Both the position numbers and the translations under genes were made by a program. Under the pieces are notes generated by a model. That model was not told the DNA's origin and did not search any database. It saw only the letters and a program-made list of their open reading frames with translations. A stretch of 64,000 nucleotides of DNA from Stigonema ocellatum SAG 48.90 = DSM 106950 (GTDB taxonomy: Bacteria > Cyanobacteriota > Cyanobacteriia > Cyanobacteriales > Nostocaceae), in contig JADQBA010000002.1 of assembly GCA_016903675.1 (NCBI GenBank), positions 1-64,000 on the forward strand. The letters are read 5' to 3'. The number at the start of each line of letters is the position of its first letter. Position 1 is the stretch's first letter. This document shows, in pieces, positions 41,015 through 50,157 of this stretch.

Positions 41015-43672
41015 ATGACTCAAGAAGAAGCAAGATTGCAACAAGACCGCGATCGCACCGCCTATTGGAAACGTTGGGGTCCCTACCTCAGTGAACGGCA
41101 ATGGGGTACTGTCCGGGAAGACTATAGTCCTAATGGTACTGCTTGGGAGTTTTTCCCCCACGACCATGCTCGGTCCCGCGCCTACCGTTGGGGAGAAGAT
41201 GGTATTGCGGGAATTTCTGATAACCATCAAAGATTGTGTTTTGCTCTTGCGCTTTGGAATGGTGAAGACCCAATTCTCAAAGAAAGGATTTTTGGCTTAA
41301 CGGGAAATGAAGGTAATCACGGGGAAGATGTCAAAGAATACTACTTCTATCTCGACAACACCCCGACCCACTCCTACATGAAGTGTCTCTACAAATATCC
41401 GCAAGCTGCTTTTCCCTACGATCAACTTGTGGGAGAAAATCGCAAAAGAAGTCGCCAAGACCCAGAGTTTGAATTGCTCGATACAGGTGTGTTTGCAGAT
41501 GACCGCTACTTTGATGTGTTCGTCGAGTATGCTAAGAATACACCAGAAGACATTTTGATTCAAGTCAGTGTGGTTAACCGGGGACCTGAGGAGAAAACGC
41601 TACATTTATTACCAACTTTGTGGTTTCGCAATACTTGGTCTTGGTTTGACAATCAACAGAAGCCTTTGATCAAGTTGTTGAAATCTGATACTCAGTTGAG
41701 TGTGCTTGAAGCTTCTGACGCAATTCTGGGAAACAGATGGCTATACTGCAACGAGCCAACGGAACTGCTGTTTACAGAAAATGAGACGAATTTTGAAAGA
41801 TTATTTGGAGTTGGTAATGCTTATCCTTATGTTAAAGATGGAATTAATAATTATATAATAGAGGGTAGCAAGGATGCAGTTAATCCTAATCAAATCGGAA
41901 CGAAGGTTGCAGCCCATTATGTGTTGACCATCGCTCCTGGGGAAACCAAAACTGTGCGGTTGCGACTTTGTGATGCTCCAGACTTGGTAGAGCCATTTGG
42001 GGATAATTTTGATCGTACTCTGGGCGATCGCATTCAAGAAGCTGATGAATTTTATCAGCGCATTTCTCCGTTTCCCATATCCGAAGACCAGCGCAATGTG
42101 CAGCGACAAGCATTTGCGGGGCTGTTATGGGGTAAACAATTTTACTACTATGTGGTGGAAGATTGGCTAAAAGGTGATCCAGTAGGTCCCCCGCCACCAG
42201 AGTCGCGCCAAAGTGGTAGAAATTCCGATTGGTTGCACGTATTTAACGATGACGTTCTTTCAATGCCCGATACATGGGAATACCCTTGGTTTGCTGCTTG
42301 GGATTTGGCGTTTCATGTCATACCTCTCGCCATCATTGATCCTGACTTCGCTAAACAGCAATTGACCCGCTTCACGCGAGAATGGTATATGCACCCCAAC
42401 GGTCAACTTCCTGCTTACGAATGGGCACTGAGTGATGTCAACCCTCCAGTTCATGCTTGGGCAGCTTGGCGCGTCTACAATATAGAGCAAAAGATGTACG
42501 GACGCGCTGACAAGGAATTTCTAGAGCGGGTATTTCAAAAGTTGCTGCTCAATTTTACTTGGTGGGTGAACCGCAAAGATATCGAGGGCAAGAATATTTT
42601 TCAGGGTGGCTTTTTGGGTTTGGACAATATTGGCGTGTTTGATCGCAGTTCAAAATTACCCACGGGTGGCGAGTTGGAACAAGCAGACGGTACGAGTTGG
42701 ATGGCTATGTACTGCATAAATATGCTGACCATTGCTTTGGAACTTGCTGCATACGATCCCGCTTATGAAGATATTGCCAGCAAATTCTTTGAGCATTTTC
42801 TACGCATTACTGCTGCGATGGAGGGTATTGGGAGAAATGAGATTGCTCTATGGGATGAAAGTGATGGCTTTTACTACGATGCGCTGCGTTTCCCTGATGG
42901 TCATCATTGTCCCATGAAGGTGCGCTCAGTGGTGGGATTGGTGCCGCTGTTTGCAGTGGGAACGCTGGAACCTGAAACTTTAGCGAAACTGTCTTCTTTC
43001 AAGCGGAGGACGGATTGGTTTATCCAGAATCGACCTGACCTCACTGCTGGTATAGCTTGTATGCAAAAGATTGGGGTGGGCGATCGCAGATTGCTGGCAA
43101 TTGCCCATGGAGACAAGTTGCGTCGCCTGCTGCAAAAGATGTTAGATGAAGCAGAGTTCTTGAGTCCCTATGGTATCCGTTCCGTGTCTAAATTTCATGC
43201 CGAACATCCCTATGTCCTAACAGCAAACGGTCAGGAGTACCGAGTGGATTACGAACCTGCTGAATCTACCACTGCTTTGTTTGGTGGTAATTCTAACTGG
43301 CGTGGACCTATTTGGTTTCCAATGAATTATTTGATTATTGAGTCTCTTCAAAGGTTCCATCACTATCTGGGCGACAATTTCAAAGTGGAATGTCCCACAG
43401 GTTCTGGTAAGGAGATGACCCTGCAAGAGGTGGCTGTTGAGTTGTCCAATAGGCTAGGTGAAATTTTTCTGAGAAACTCCTCTGGAAACAGACCAGTGTA
43501 TGGAGATATGGAGGTGTTTCAAACCAGTCCCCATTGGCGTGACTTTATTCTTTTCCATGAATATTTTCATGGAGACAATGGCGCTGGTCTGGGTGCTAGT
43601 CATCAAACTGGTTGGACCGGTTTGGTAGCAGAAATGATTCTGCGATGCGGGGAGTATCAAGATAATTCGTAA
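41015..43672 (+). CDS. MGH1-type/GH63-like glucosidase
   Basis: An 885-residue protein from the ATG at 41015; a TTG at 41000 is less likely. The N-terminal beta-domain (TAYWKRWGPYLSERQWGTV, NGTAWEFFPHDHARSRAYR) and the later (alpha/alpha)6 barrel match the large GH63 group of bacterial glucosidase-type proteins. MPDTWEYPWFAAWDLAFHVI near residue 415 carries the likely catalytic acid, and SHQTGWTGLVAEMIL near the C-terminus the likely base region. It has no signal peptide, so it probably acts in the cytoplasm on oligosaccharides such as mannosyl- or glucosylglycerate, which is inference. Confidence 0.85.
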   Translation: MTQEEARLQQDRDRTAYWKRWGPYLSERQWGTVREDYSPNGTAWEFFPHDHARSRAYRWGEDGIAGISDNHQRLCFALALWNGEDPILKERIFGLTGNEGNHGEDVKEYYFYLDNTPTHSYMKCLYKYPQAAFPYDQLVGENRKRSRQDPEFELLDTGVFADDRYFDVFVEYAKNTPEDILIQVSVVNRGPEEKTLHLLPTLWFRNTWSWFDNQQKPLIKLLKSDTQLSVLEASDAILGNRWLYCNEPTELLFTENETNFERLFGVGNAYPYVKDGINNYIIEGSKDAVNPNQIGTKVAAHYVLTIAPGETKTVRLRLCDAPDLVEPFGDNFDRTLGDRIQEADEFYQRISPFPISEDQRNVQRQAFAGLLWGKQFYYYVVEDWLKGDPVGPPPPESRQSGRNSDWLHVFNDDVLSMPDTWEYPWFAAWDLAFHVIPLAIIDPDFAKQQLTRFTREWYMHPNGQLPAYEWALSDVNPPVHAWAAWRVYNIEQKMYGRADKEFLERVFQKLLLNFTWWVNRKDIEGKNIFQGGFLGLDNIGVFDRSSKLPTGGELEQADGTSWMAMYCINMLTIALELAAYDPAYEDIASKFFEHFLRITAAMEGIGRNEIALWDESDGFYYDALRFPDGHHCPMKVRSVVGLVPLFAVGTLEPETLAKLSSFKRRTDWFIQNRPDLTAGIACMQKIGVGDRRLLAIAHGDKLRRLLQKMLDEAEFLSPYGIRSVSKFHAEHPYVLTANGQEYRVDYEPAESTTALFGGNSNWRGPIWFPMNYLIIESLQRFHHYLGDNFKVECPTGSGKEMTLQEVAVELSNRLGEIFLRNSSGNRPVYGDMEVFQTSPHWRDFILFHEYFHGDNGAGLGASHQTGWTGLVAEMILRCGEYQDNS

Positions 43673-43955
43673 TTCGTAATTCGTAATTCGTAATTAAGAA
43701 TTCATTAATTACGGATTAATTAATAATTAATTAGTTAATTAATATCATGTCCGTTTAATTGCTTAGAATAAAAATTCCCCGCATCCCTGCGTCCCCGCGT
43801 CCCCGCGTCAGTTTAACAGGGGGGTGAACTTGATAATTGATGTAGCAGTCCGTGCAGGAGTTATGAAAGTCCAGAAACCCGGTTTCTTTAAGAAACCGGG
43901 TTTCTAAAGCATGGGATTTTCACAACTGAAATAGGAGTGCTATATCAATTACGAA
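43673..43955. other. Intergenic stretch with repeats
   Basis: Starts with an AATTCGTA 8-bp tandem tract (43666-43698), then GCGTCCCC repeats near 43788-43808. It also has ATATCATGTCCG, a lone MITE end at about 43743-43754, and the 104-bp element at 43841-43944. No gene is seen. Confidence 0.55.
43841..43944. repeat. TATAGCA(A/G)TCC element, copy 4
   Basis: TGTAGCAGTCC (43841-43851) and GGAGTGCTATA (43934-43944) are related inverted ends. Inside lies a 33-base near-perfect palindrome (43873-43905) with arms AGAAACCCGGTTTCTT. A worn copy of the inner palindrome is seen near 54800-54825. Confidence 0.6.
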
Positions 43956-45200
43956 TTATTTTGAGTTTAGATCCTCAAAGTTCCATTGATAATTGAACTT
44001 CCTTTGATGATAGGAGTACTTGTGGCTACCGTCGAAGGCACCGGGCTTAAACAAATCAGATAAATCGTTGGTGCCTGGGGTGTTGGCATCACCGAGGAAT
44101 CCGCCCTCTGGTGTATACACATTGAAGAGTTCCTGCAAGCTCTTCAAGTCAGACGAGTGGGTGTAATTTAAGGTACTTTCATATGCGTTACCCTTGGCCA
44201 AGGGAGAAATCACGATCTCGGTCAGGGTGTGACTGAAGTCGTTCTGGTTGGTGCCTTCGGTTTCGTCGTACCAAATAATGATCGCGCCGTTATCTTTGTA
44301 GGCTTTTGAGGCTTGAATCTGAGGAATGATTATGGAGAGGAAGTTGTCCCCTTGTGCAATTGCGGCTGAGTCGCCAGTGTAATGAACTCCATTATAGGTA
44401 AAGCCGTTCGTCAACGCAGTGTGCGAGTCGTTGAACTGGTCGGGGGTAATGAGGTTGTAGCGAGCAACGGTGTTGTTGTCGAGGTCTTTTTGCAACTGCT
44501 GGAGCGGCGCGTAGTGGGAAACCTGAGGGTTCGACGGAGTTGGGTCATTGCCACCGTTGGTGGCAGTGAAAAAGAGTTGCCCGTCATGTTTGGTTGCGAA
44601 GTCGAACTGGTGGCTGCCGTTGTAAGGGTTAGTGTAGGTATCTAACGTGCCACTGAAACGGGTCAGCGGCACGGTCCACTGGTCTTGTGGTAGAACCTCG
44701 CTTTTATCGCTGGTGAGGTCGATGTCCTCTTGGTAAGACTTCCAGGATATACCAGCTTCCTGGAGCAGCTGGCTGAGGCTCAGGGCGTCTTGGTTAGTGC
44801 CACCGGGAACTTGGTAGGGATCGTTGTCGTTGAGAACGCCAAAGTTGTCGCCAGCTTCCTGCCAAATGTAGTTGGGCTCGGATGGGTGGATGCTCGGGTT
44901 ATTGCCCGACGGTGTAGCCAGAACGTTATGGTAAGCGCTGGCGTAGGAAACCTGCGCAGCGTTCGGATGTCCTGGAGTAATGAGGCTGTTCAGATAAGGA
45001 GCAGCGGGATTGCCAAAGATTTGCTGAGGCGCTTTTGTGTCATCACTTGGTTGCGTGAAGTTGTGGTTCTCCAAATCTATGACAAAGACGTGCTTAATGC
45101 TTTGGGCAGAAGCTTTTTGAGCAGGCTGGGCAACAAACGCCACACCAACGGTTAAAGCAGCAACGGAAGCTGCTTTGACCAAATTATTTAAGTTAAACAT
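43956..45200 (-). CDS. Exported phosphoesterase (phospholipase C/acid phosphatase family)
   Basis: A 414-residue protein with a signal peptide (AASVAALTVGVAFVAQPAQKASA). IKHVFVIDLENHNF is the metal-binding start of the alkaline-phosphatase-like superfamily; the loop PSGNNPSIHPSEPNYIW is the region of the active-site residue. GAIIIWYDETEG with later histidines (FSHTL) completes the metal site. Members hydrolyse phosphomonoesters or phospholipids in the periplasm or outside the cell. It is transcribed alone; a phosphate-starvation box was not identified upstream. Confidence 0.88.
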   Translation of the reverse strand: MFNLNNLVKAASVAALTVGVAFVAQPAQKASAQSIKHVFVIDLENHNFTQPSDDTKAPQQIFGNPAAPYLNSLITPGHPNAAQVSYASAYHNVLATPSGNNPSIHPSEPNYIWQEAGDNFGVLNDNDPYQVPGGTNQDALSLSQLLQEAGISWKSYQEDIDLTSDKSEVLPQDQWTVPLTRFSGTLDTYTNPYNGSHQFDFATKHDGQLFFTATNGGNDPTPSNPQVSHYAPLQQLQKDLDNNTVARYNLITPDQFNDSHTALTNGFTYNGVHYTGDSAAIAQGDNFLSIIIPQIQASKAYKDNGAIIIWYDETEGTNQNDFSHTLTEIVISPLAKGNAYESTLNYTHSSDLKSLQELFNVYTPEGGFLGDANTPGTNDLSDLFKPGAFDGSHKYSYHQRKFNYQWNFEDLNSK

Positions 45201-45357
45201 CTTGTTTCCACGATCAGTACAAGAGTCATCAAGTGCAGAGAGTTTTGAGCTTCCTGCTGCATCTCGAGATTTACCCGCTACATTAAACCTTGAAGGTTAA
45301 ATTTAGATGATCGAAAGGTTATGGAAAAATTAATATTTTCTTAGAAATAATCTTATA

Positions 45358-45649
45358 GAACTTACGCACTTTACAAATTGATCATTATGTGAATATCAAA
45401 CTTATTAAAATGATTTACTTGCACTGCCTCGTTAAGAGCCTGACAGCTGGGAATGCATTTACAAGGAGGCAGAGCCTCCCGTGATCCACAGGAGGCTCTG
45501 CCGAACAAGAGGGCATTACAAGGCAGAACAGCCTAGGCTCTGCCTCCTGGTTTGACGCGAGGCAGAGCCTCGCACAACAGCATTACAAGGCAGAGCCTTG
45601 TAACGAGAGATAATTCACAGTTGGTGGTTTCTGTCAACGCCTAAGTCGT
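45358..45649. repeat. MITE-like repeat, copy A
   Basis: Ends GAACTTACGCACTTTACA and GTCAACGCCTAAGTCG are imperfect inverted repeats of each other. The interior has GAGGCAGAGCCTCC-type palindromes and ACAGCATTACAAGGCAGAGC. The end segments are almost identical to copy B at 47533-47755, while the middle differs in length and sequence. Confidence 0.75.
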
Positions 45650-45727
45650 AACAACCTCTCCCAAGTCCTCCTTGTCCCCCAAGTCTTCCTTGTCCCCTCT
45701 GTTCAGATATCAAATAGGATTGCTATA
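45650..45727. repeat. Partial TATAGCAATCC element
   Basis: Only the right end GGATTGCTATA (45717-45727) and a 9-bp periodic tract (CTCCCAAGTCCTCCTTGTCC) are present. The left end is missing, apparently cut at repeat copy A. Confidence 0.55.
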
Positions 45728-45796
45728 GCTAGGTTATGAAAAAGTGATGAACATGTTATTTTCTCGTTAAAATACAGTGATTGCGGTCAATGTGCT

Positions 45797-46243
45797 ATGA
45801 TTAATAATTCACAAGAGCCAGCAACCGAAGCTGAGCCGCTGGCAACACCGCCGTTTCTCATCCAACGCAACCAGCAAATTCGCAACCTGATTCTAGATTA
45901 CGCGATGGGAGCAGCGCTCATTGGACTAAATCCGTTTCGCGGTACTCTGACGGTGACATTGCTGGTGGTGGGTATATTGATATTGAAGATGAGATGGGAT
46001 ATAGGCTCCAAGTGGGGCTATACTAAAGGTCAAGATCCCTTGGCGATCGCAGGAAACCTCTTCGGCAGCTTAGGGGCGTTTGCACTCGCGTTTATGGCTT
46101 GGGTATCTATGTTCTGCGTTGGTTTGCTTGTGCCAGTGTTCTCAGGGTTCGCCATTTCAGGAGCCTTTTTCACCCTCACCTGGACACTGGGACAGGTAAC
46201 CAGCCAGTTCTATGCTAGTGGTCGCAACCAAGGAGGGCAATGA
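45797..46243 (+). CDS. Small membrane protein of unknown function
   Basis: A 148-residue protein with three to four hydrophobic segments (NLILDYAMGAALIGLNPF, LTVTLLVVGILILKM, FALAFMAWVSMFCVGLLVPVF). It has a polar N-terminus with QEPATEAEPLATPPF. No family is recognised beyond resemblance to small cyanobacterial membrane proteins. Its stop overlaps the start of the lipase gene by 4 bp (ATGA), so the two are translationally coupled. It could hold or help the lipase at the membrane, which is inference. Confidence 0.75.
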   Translation: MINNSQEPATEAEPLATPPFLIQRNQQIRNLILDYAMGAALIGLNPFRGTLTVTLLVVGILILKMRWDIGSKWGYTKGQDPLAIAGNLFGSLGAFALAFMAWVSMFCVGLLVPVFSGFAISGAFFTLTWTLGQVTSQFYASGRNQGGQ

Positions 46244-47382
46244 TGAACCTCAGCCGTAGGCAAATTCTGCTTGCCGGACTCACCTTTGGGGTAGCCGCAA
46301 CTGGAACTCGCAATTACCACCAGCAGCAAACGAAAAGCAAGCTAGAGGCGTTGGCAAGGGAGAAATCTCAGAAAAACCTTCACAATGTTTTGAAGGAAAC
46401 ATTTGAAGCAGATGCCAAGAAAATCAATCAGACATTAAAGATTCAGGCATCGTTAAAGCTGATGCCACCCAAGATTCCCTACAATCGCGCTATATCCAAA
46501 CGGCTGATCCAGTGCAGCAAGTTGGGTACTCAGCAATACCTCTCGGGTAAGGTAGATCCCTCCTTCGATGGCTCTATTAAATCCCTACCCGCATACACCT
46601 CAGCGTTAGAAGGCTATACCCAAATCGCCTCGTTGAGGGCTTTGGAAGACGCTCGGATTTCAGAGCCAGTTGAGGTGGACGTTCCACAGACAACCACGAG
46701 GCAAACCGCAACTCAAGATCCGGTTGAACAGGATTTAGATACTGCTTCTAAGGCGATCGGGAATACTGTTCAGCAAGTGGTGAAAGTTAAAAAGCTCATT
46801 CCCGTCTACTTTGGCTTTGTTCTGACCTCTAAGACTAGCAACATCATTGTTTTTCGGGGAACTCAAAGAACAACTGAGTGGATCGCAGATGTGCTGCTAT
46901 TCCAAAAGCACTATGAAGGCTTTGGGAATAGCAAAATCCACTCCGGTTTTGCGGATATTTATAAAGGTCTCGCTCAGCAAACCCGCGAAATTGCCAGCCA
47001 GTTAAATCCATCCCTGCCTTGCTATATTGCAGGGCACAGTCTAGGATCTGCGCTCGCGACCCTTGCGGCTGTTGATATTGCGCTGAAGGTTCCCAAACTC
47101 AAAGACCAAATCCGACTGTATACCTATGCCGGACCACGGGTAGGCAATCCAGACTTCGCTCAAATGCACAGTCACATCGTACCCAACAGCTATCGCATCT
47201 TCAACCTGGCTGATTCCATTCCCCTCTCACCCCCGACTATGTTTCGGAACGATGTATATGTACACCTTGGGCAAGACTGGTCTTTCTTGACGCATTATGG
47301 CGATGTCCTGCCCAACCACGCGGTGGATACCTACAGTGCTGCCGTTAACCGCGAAGTCGAAACCAATCAAGCCCGTAGCTAA
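46240..47382 (+). CDS. Class 3-type lipase, probable Tat substrate
   Basis: A 380-residue alpha/beta hydrolase. MMNLSRRQILLAGLTFGVAA looks like a twin-arginine signal. NIIVFRGTQRTTEWIADVLL is the oxyanion region and CYIAGHSLGSALATLAAV holds the nucleophile Ser in GHSLG. YAGPRVGNPDFAQ precedes the Asp in NLADSIPLSPP, and a later His (LGQDWSFLTHYGD or PNHAVD) would complete the triad. These blocks match lipase class 3. GGAGGG precedes the ATG pair at 46240. It likely hydrolyses lipids in the periplasm or at the envelope. Confidence 0.9.
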   Translation: MMNLSRRQILLAGLTFGVAATGTRNYHQQQTKSKLEALAREKSQKNLHNVLKETFEADAKKINQTLKIQASLKLMPPKIPYNRAISKRLIQCSKLGTQQYLSGKVDPSFDGSIKSLPAYTSALEGYTQIASLRALEDARISEPVEVDVPQTTTRQTATQDPVEQDLDTASKAIGNTVQQVVKVKKLIPVYFGFVLTSKTSNIIVFRGTQRTTEWIADVLLFQKHYEGFGNSKIHSGFADIYKGLAQQTREIASQLNPSLPCYIAGHSLGSALATLAAVDIALKVPKLKDQIRLYTYAGPRVGNPDFAQMHSHIVPNSYRIFNLADSIPLSPPTMFRNDVYVHLGQDWSFLTHYGDVLPNHAVDTYSAAVNREVETNQARS

Positions 47383-47386
47383 GAGG

Positions 47387-47475
47387 GAGTGGGGAATGGG
47401 GAGTGGGGGAGTGGGGGAGTGGGGGAGTGGGGGAGTGGGGGAGTGGGGGAGTGGGGGAGTGGGGGAGTGGGGGAA
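47387..47475. repeat. Short tandem repeat, 8-bp unit
   Basis: About ten copies of GTGGGGGA in a row just after the lipase stop codon. An inverted run of the same type (CCCCCACTCCCC) lies at about 47866-47900. Confidence 0.8.
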
Positions 47476-47532
47476 TAGGGAGTGGGGAGTGGGGAATCCC
47501 CATAGTTAAAACTAGGGGATTTAACGTGGATA

Positions 47533-47755
47533 GGACTTACGCACTTTACACATTGACCATCATGTGAATAACAGGCACGTTTTGCTAAACGTCTTGCCCT
47601 GCCTCCTTCCCAGCCTGAGGCTGGGAAGGAGTTCAAGTGGGCTGCTGCCTCCTGGTTTGCCGCGCGGCAGCAGCCCACGACAACAGCATTACAAGGCAGA
47701 GCCTTGTAACGAGAGGTAATTCACAGTTGGTGGTTTTTGTCAATGCGTAAGTCGT
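47533..47755. repeat. MITE-like repeat, copy B
   Basis: Ends GGACTTACGCACTTTACA and GTCAATGCGTAAGTCG are good inverted repeats. The interior carries CTTCCCAGCCTGAGGCTGGG and GGGCTGCTGCC hairpin arms and the shared ACAGCATTACAAGGCAGAGC block. With copy A it flanks the membrane protein-lipase gene pair in direct orientation. Confidence 0.75.
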
Positions 47756-48037
47756 AGTGGAAACCTGATTTCAAGTTGCACACAGTGGAAATAAATCTTT
47801 TTCTTTCTCCATCAATGAATTCAGTGGTGCTGTATCCGATGAGCGTGATTCAGAAATTTCTCCCCCACTCCCCCACTCCCCACTCCCCACTCCCCACTCC
47901 CTAACTTTAGAGTCTTAAGAAGCAATTTATTATGGACGAGAGTGGGATCGTTCGGTGCTAATCTTGAAGATGACATAGATTAGTTTAAAGTCTCCAACGA
48001 CCTTATCTGGAATATAGCTTCAAATCATAGGCTCAGC

Positions 48038-49486
48038 ATGGTCACCACCGCAGAAAAAACAAACATAGGTCACATTACCCAAATCATTGGTCCGGTTGTA
48101 GACGTTAAGTTCTCCAACGGTAAAATGCCGCAAATCTACAACGCTTTGACCATCAAAGGCTCCAACGAAGCCGGACAGCAAGTCTCCGTTACCTGCGAAG
48201 TACAGCAGCTGCTAGGTGACAACCAGGTGCGGGCTGTTGCCATGAGTACCACTGATGGCTTAGTGCGTGGCATGGAAGTTGTTGACACTGGCGCTTCCAT
48301 TAGCGTCCCAGTTGGCAAAGTAACCCTAGGTCGGATTTTCAACGTCCTTGGCGAACCCGTAGATAATCAGGGACCCGTCAATTCTGAAGAAAGATTACCC
48401 ATCCACAGATCAGCCCCCAAATTTACTGAACTGGAAACCAAACCTTCCGTTTTTGAAACTGGGATTAAAGTTGTTGACTTGCTGACTCCCTATCGGCGAG
48501 GAGGCAAAATTGGTCTGTTCGGCGGTGCTGGTGTAGGCAAGACCGTTATTATGATGGAGTTGATTAACAACATCGCCACCGAACACGGTGGAGTATCGGT
48601 ATTTGGTGGAGTGGGTGAGCGCACCCGTGAAGGCAATGACCTTTATAACGAAATGATTGAATCAGGGGTGATCAATAAAGATAACCTCAACGAGTCGAAA
48701 ATTGCCCTAGTCTACGGTCAGATGAATGAGCCACCCGGAGCAAGAATGCGGGTTGGTCTGTCGGCGCTGACAATGGCTGAGTACTTCCGAGATGTGAGTA
48801 AGCAGGATGTGTTGCTGTTTATTGACAACATCTTCCGCTTTGTGCAAGCTGGTTCGGAAGTGTCTGCTCTTTTGGGACGTATGCCTTCTGCGGTAGGATA
48901 TCAGCCAACATTGGGAACTGATGTAGGTGAACTGCAAGAGCGCATCACCTCCACTAATGAAGGGTCAATTACCTCAATTCAAGCGGTTTACGTCCCAGCA
49001 GATGACCTCACTGACCCCGCACCAGCTACCACTTTTGCTCACTTGGATGGAACAACGGTGCTCTCTCGGGGTTTGGCATCTAAGGGAATTTATCCTGCTG
49101 TTGACCCGTTAGGTTCGACTTCCACCATGTTGCAACCCAACATTGTTGGTGAAGAACACTACAAAACTGCCCGTAGTGTACAGTCAACTCTCCAGCGTTA
49201 CAAGGAACTTCAGGACATCATCGCCATTCTCGGTCTGGATGAATTGTCTGAAGAAGACCGTCTGATTGTCGCTCGTGCAAGGAAGGTTGAGCGCTTCTTG
49301 TCTCAGCCATTCTTTGTAGCAGAAGTTTTTACCGGTTCTCCTGGTAAGTACGTCAAGCTGGAAGATACCATCAAAGGCTTCAAAAGAATTCTGTCTGGTG
49401 AGTTGGATGACCTGCCAGAACAGGCTTTCTACATGGTAGGCAATATTGACGAAGCGATCGCCAAAGCCGAAAAGATCAAAGGCTAA
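48038..49486 (+). CDS. atpD: ATP synthase F1 beta subunit
   Basis: A 482-residue catalytic subunit of the F1 sector (called atpB in cyanobacteria and plastids). Walker A is GGAGVGKT at residues 162-169, and KQDVLLFIDNIFRFVQAGSE carries Walker B. The block SALLGRMPSAVGYQPTLGTD is near-invariant in the family. It works with the alpha subunit at the thylakoid and plasma membrane, making ATP from ADP and phosphate. As in other cyanobacteria it is separated from the main atp operon and followed by the epsilon gene. Start at ATG 48038. Confidence 0.99.
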   Translation: MVTTAEKTNIGHITQIIGPVVDVKFSNGKMPQIYNALTIKGSNEAGQQVSVTCEVQQLLGDNQVRAVAMSTTDGLVRGMEVVDTGASISVPVGKVTLGRIFNVLGEPVDNQGPVNSEERLPIHRSAPKFTELETKPSVFETGIKVVDLLTPYRRGGKIGLFGGAGVGKTVIMMELINNIATEHGGVSVFGGVGERTREGNDLYNEMIESGVINKDNLNESKIALVYGQMNEPPGARMRVGLSALTMAEYFRDVSKQDVLLFIDNIFRFVQAGSEVSALLGRMPSAVGYQPTLGTDVGELQERITSTNEGSITSIQAVYVPADDLTDPAPATTFAHLDGTTVLSRGLASKGIYPAVDPLGSTSTMLQPNIVGEEHYKTARSVQSTLQRYKELQDIIAILGLDELSEEDRLIVARARKVERFLSQPFFVAEVFTGSPGKYVKLEDTIKGFKRILSGELDDLPEQAFYMVGNIDEAIAKAEKIKG

Positions 49487-49618
49487 TGGAAGAGTTAGGA
49501 GTTAGGAGTTAGGAGTTAGGAGTTAGGAGTTAGGAGTTAGGAGTGATAACAACTAACAACTAACAACTAATAACTAACAACTAATAACTAACAACTAACC
49601 ACTAACAACTAAGAACCT
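49487..49618. repeat. Short tandem repeats between atpD and atpC
   Basis: About seven copies of GAGTTAG (49492-49544) are followed by about nine copies of an AACTAAC/AACTAAT heptamer (to 49612). The two tracts are complementary in kind (GTTAG against CTAAC) and could pair in the mRNA. The tract ends a few bases before the ATG of atpC. Confidence 0.85.
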
Positions 49619-50032
49619 ATGACATTAACAGTTCGAGTTATTTCCCCAGATAAAACAGTGTGGGATGCTGTTGCTGAAGAAGTTATTTTGCCCAGTACTA
49701 CTGGTCAGCTAGGTATCCTCAGTGGACACGCACCACTATTGACCGCCCTAGATACGGGTGTGATGCGAGTACGTTCCGGTAAAAATCAGGATTGGGTGGC
49801 GATCGCTCTGTTCGATGGCTTTGCCGAAGTTGAGCACGATGAAGTCACTATTTTGGTGAACAGCGCTGAACGTGGTGACAAAATTAACCTTGAAGTTGCC
49901 CGTACCGCTTTTAACGAAGCACAAACCCGTTTGAATCAGGTGCCAGCAGGCGACAGGCAAGCACAAATTCAATCAACCCAAGCCTTCAAACGCGCCCGCG
50001 CTCGTTTTCAAGCAGCAGGCGGTATGGTTTAA
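49619..50032 (+). CDS. atpC: ATP synthase F1 epsilon subunit
   Basis: A 137-residue subunit (atpE in cyanobacterial naming). The N-terminal beta-sandwich begins LTVRVISPDKTVWDAVAEEV and has PSTTGQLGILSGHAPLLTAL, the family signature. The C-terminal helical hairpin runs from about residue 88 (LEVARTAFNEAQTRL) to the end. It sits in the central stalk and regulates ATP hydrolysis. The ATG at 49619 is preceded by tandem AACTAAC repeats rather than a normal ribosome site, which is unusual for such a conserved gene. Confidence 0.98.
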   Translation: MTLTVRVISPDKTVWDAVAEEVILPSTTGQLGILSGHAPLLTALDTGVMRVRSGKNQDWVAIALFDGFAEVEHDEVTILVNSAERGDKINLEVARTAFNEAQTRLNQVPAGDRQAQIQSTQAFKRARARFQAAGGMV

Positions 50033-50035
50033 AGA

Positions 50036-50152
50036 TAGGGGTGTGGGGGTGTGGGGGTGTAGGGTAAGATTGAATTAAAAATTAAAAATTGATTTTTTTG
50101 ATTTTTAGACTCTTCCCACACCCCTACACCCTCACACCCCTACACCCCTATT
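50036..50152. repeat. Inverted pair of short tandem repeats
   Basis: GGTGTGGG repeats (50037-50063) face CACACCCCTACACC repeats (50115-50148) across an AT-rich loop. They can form a long hairpin after atpC and may act as its terminator. Confidence 0.55.
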
Positions 50153-50157
50153 TTTTC

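Larger units (their letters stand above)
45201..45796. other. Intergenic stretch with repeat copy A
   Basis: The first 150 bases precede the phosphoesterase start and are AT-rich. From 45358 to 45649 lies repeat copy A (matching 47533-47755). From about 45650 to 45727 is a partial TATAGCAATCC element with the 9-bp CAAGTC(C/T)TC tract. No gene is seen. Confidence 0.55.
47383..48037. other. Intergenic stretch before atpD
   Basis: Begins with a GGGGGAGT 8-bp tandem repeat (47387-47475), then repeat copy B (47533-47755), then a CCCCACTC tandem run (47866-47900). The last 130 bases lead to atpD and should carry its promoter; I see no sure -35/-10 pair. No gene is present. Confidence 0.55.

Noticed and set aside
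44382..45155. Plus-strand frames inside the phosphoesterase gene
   Set aside because: They are antisense shadows of a gene with a clear signal peptide and motifs on the minus strand.
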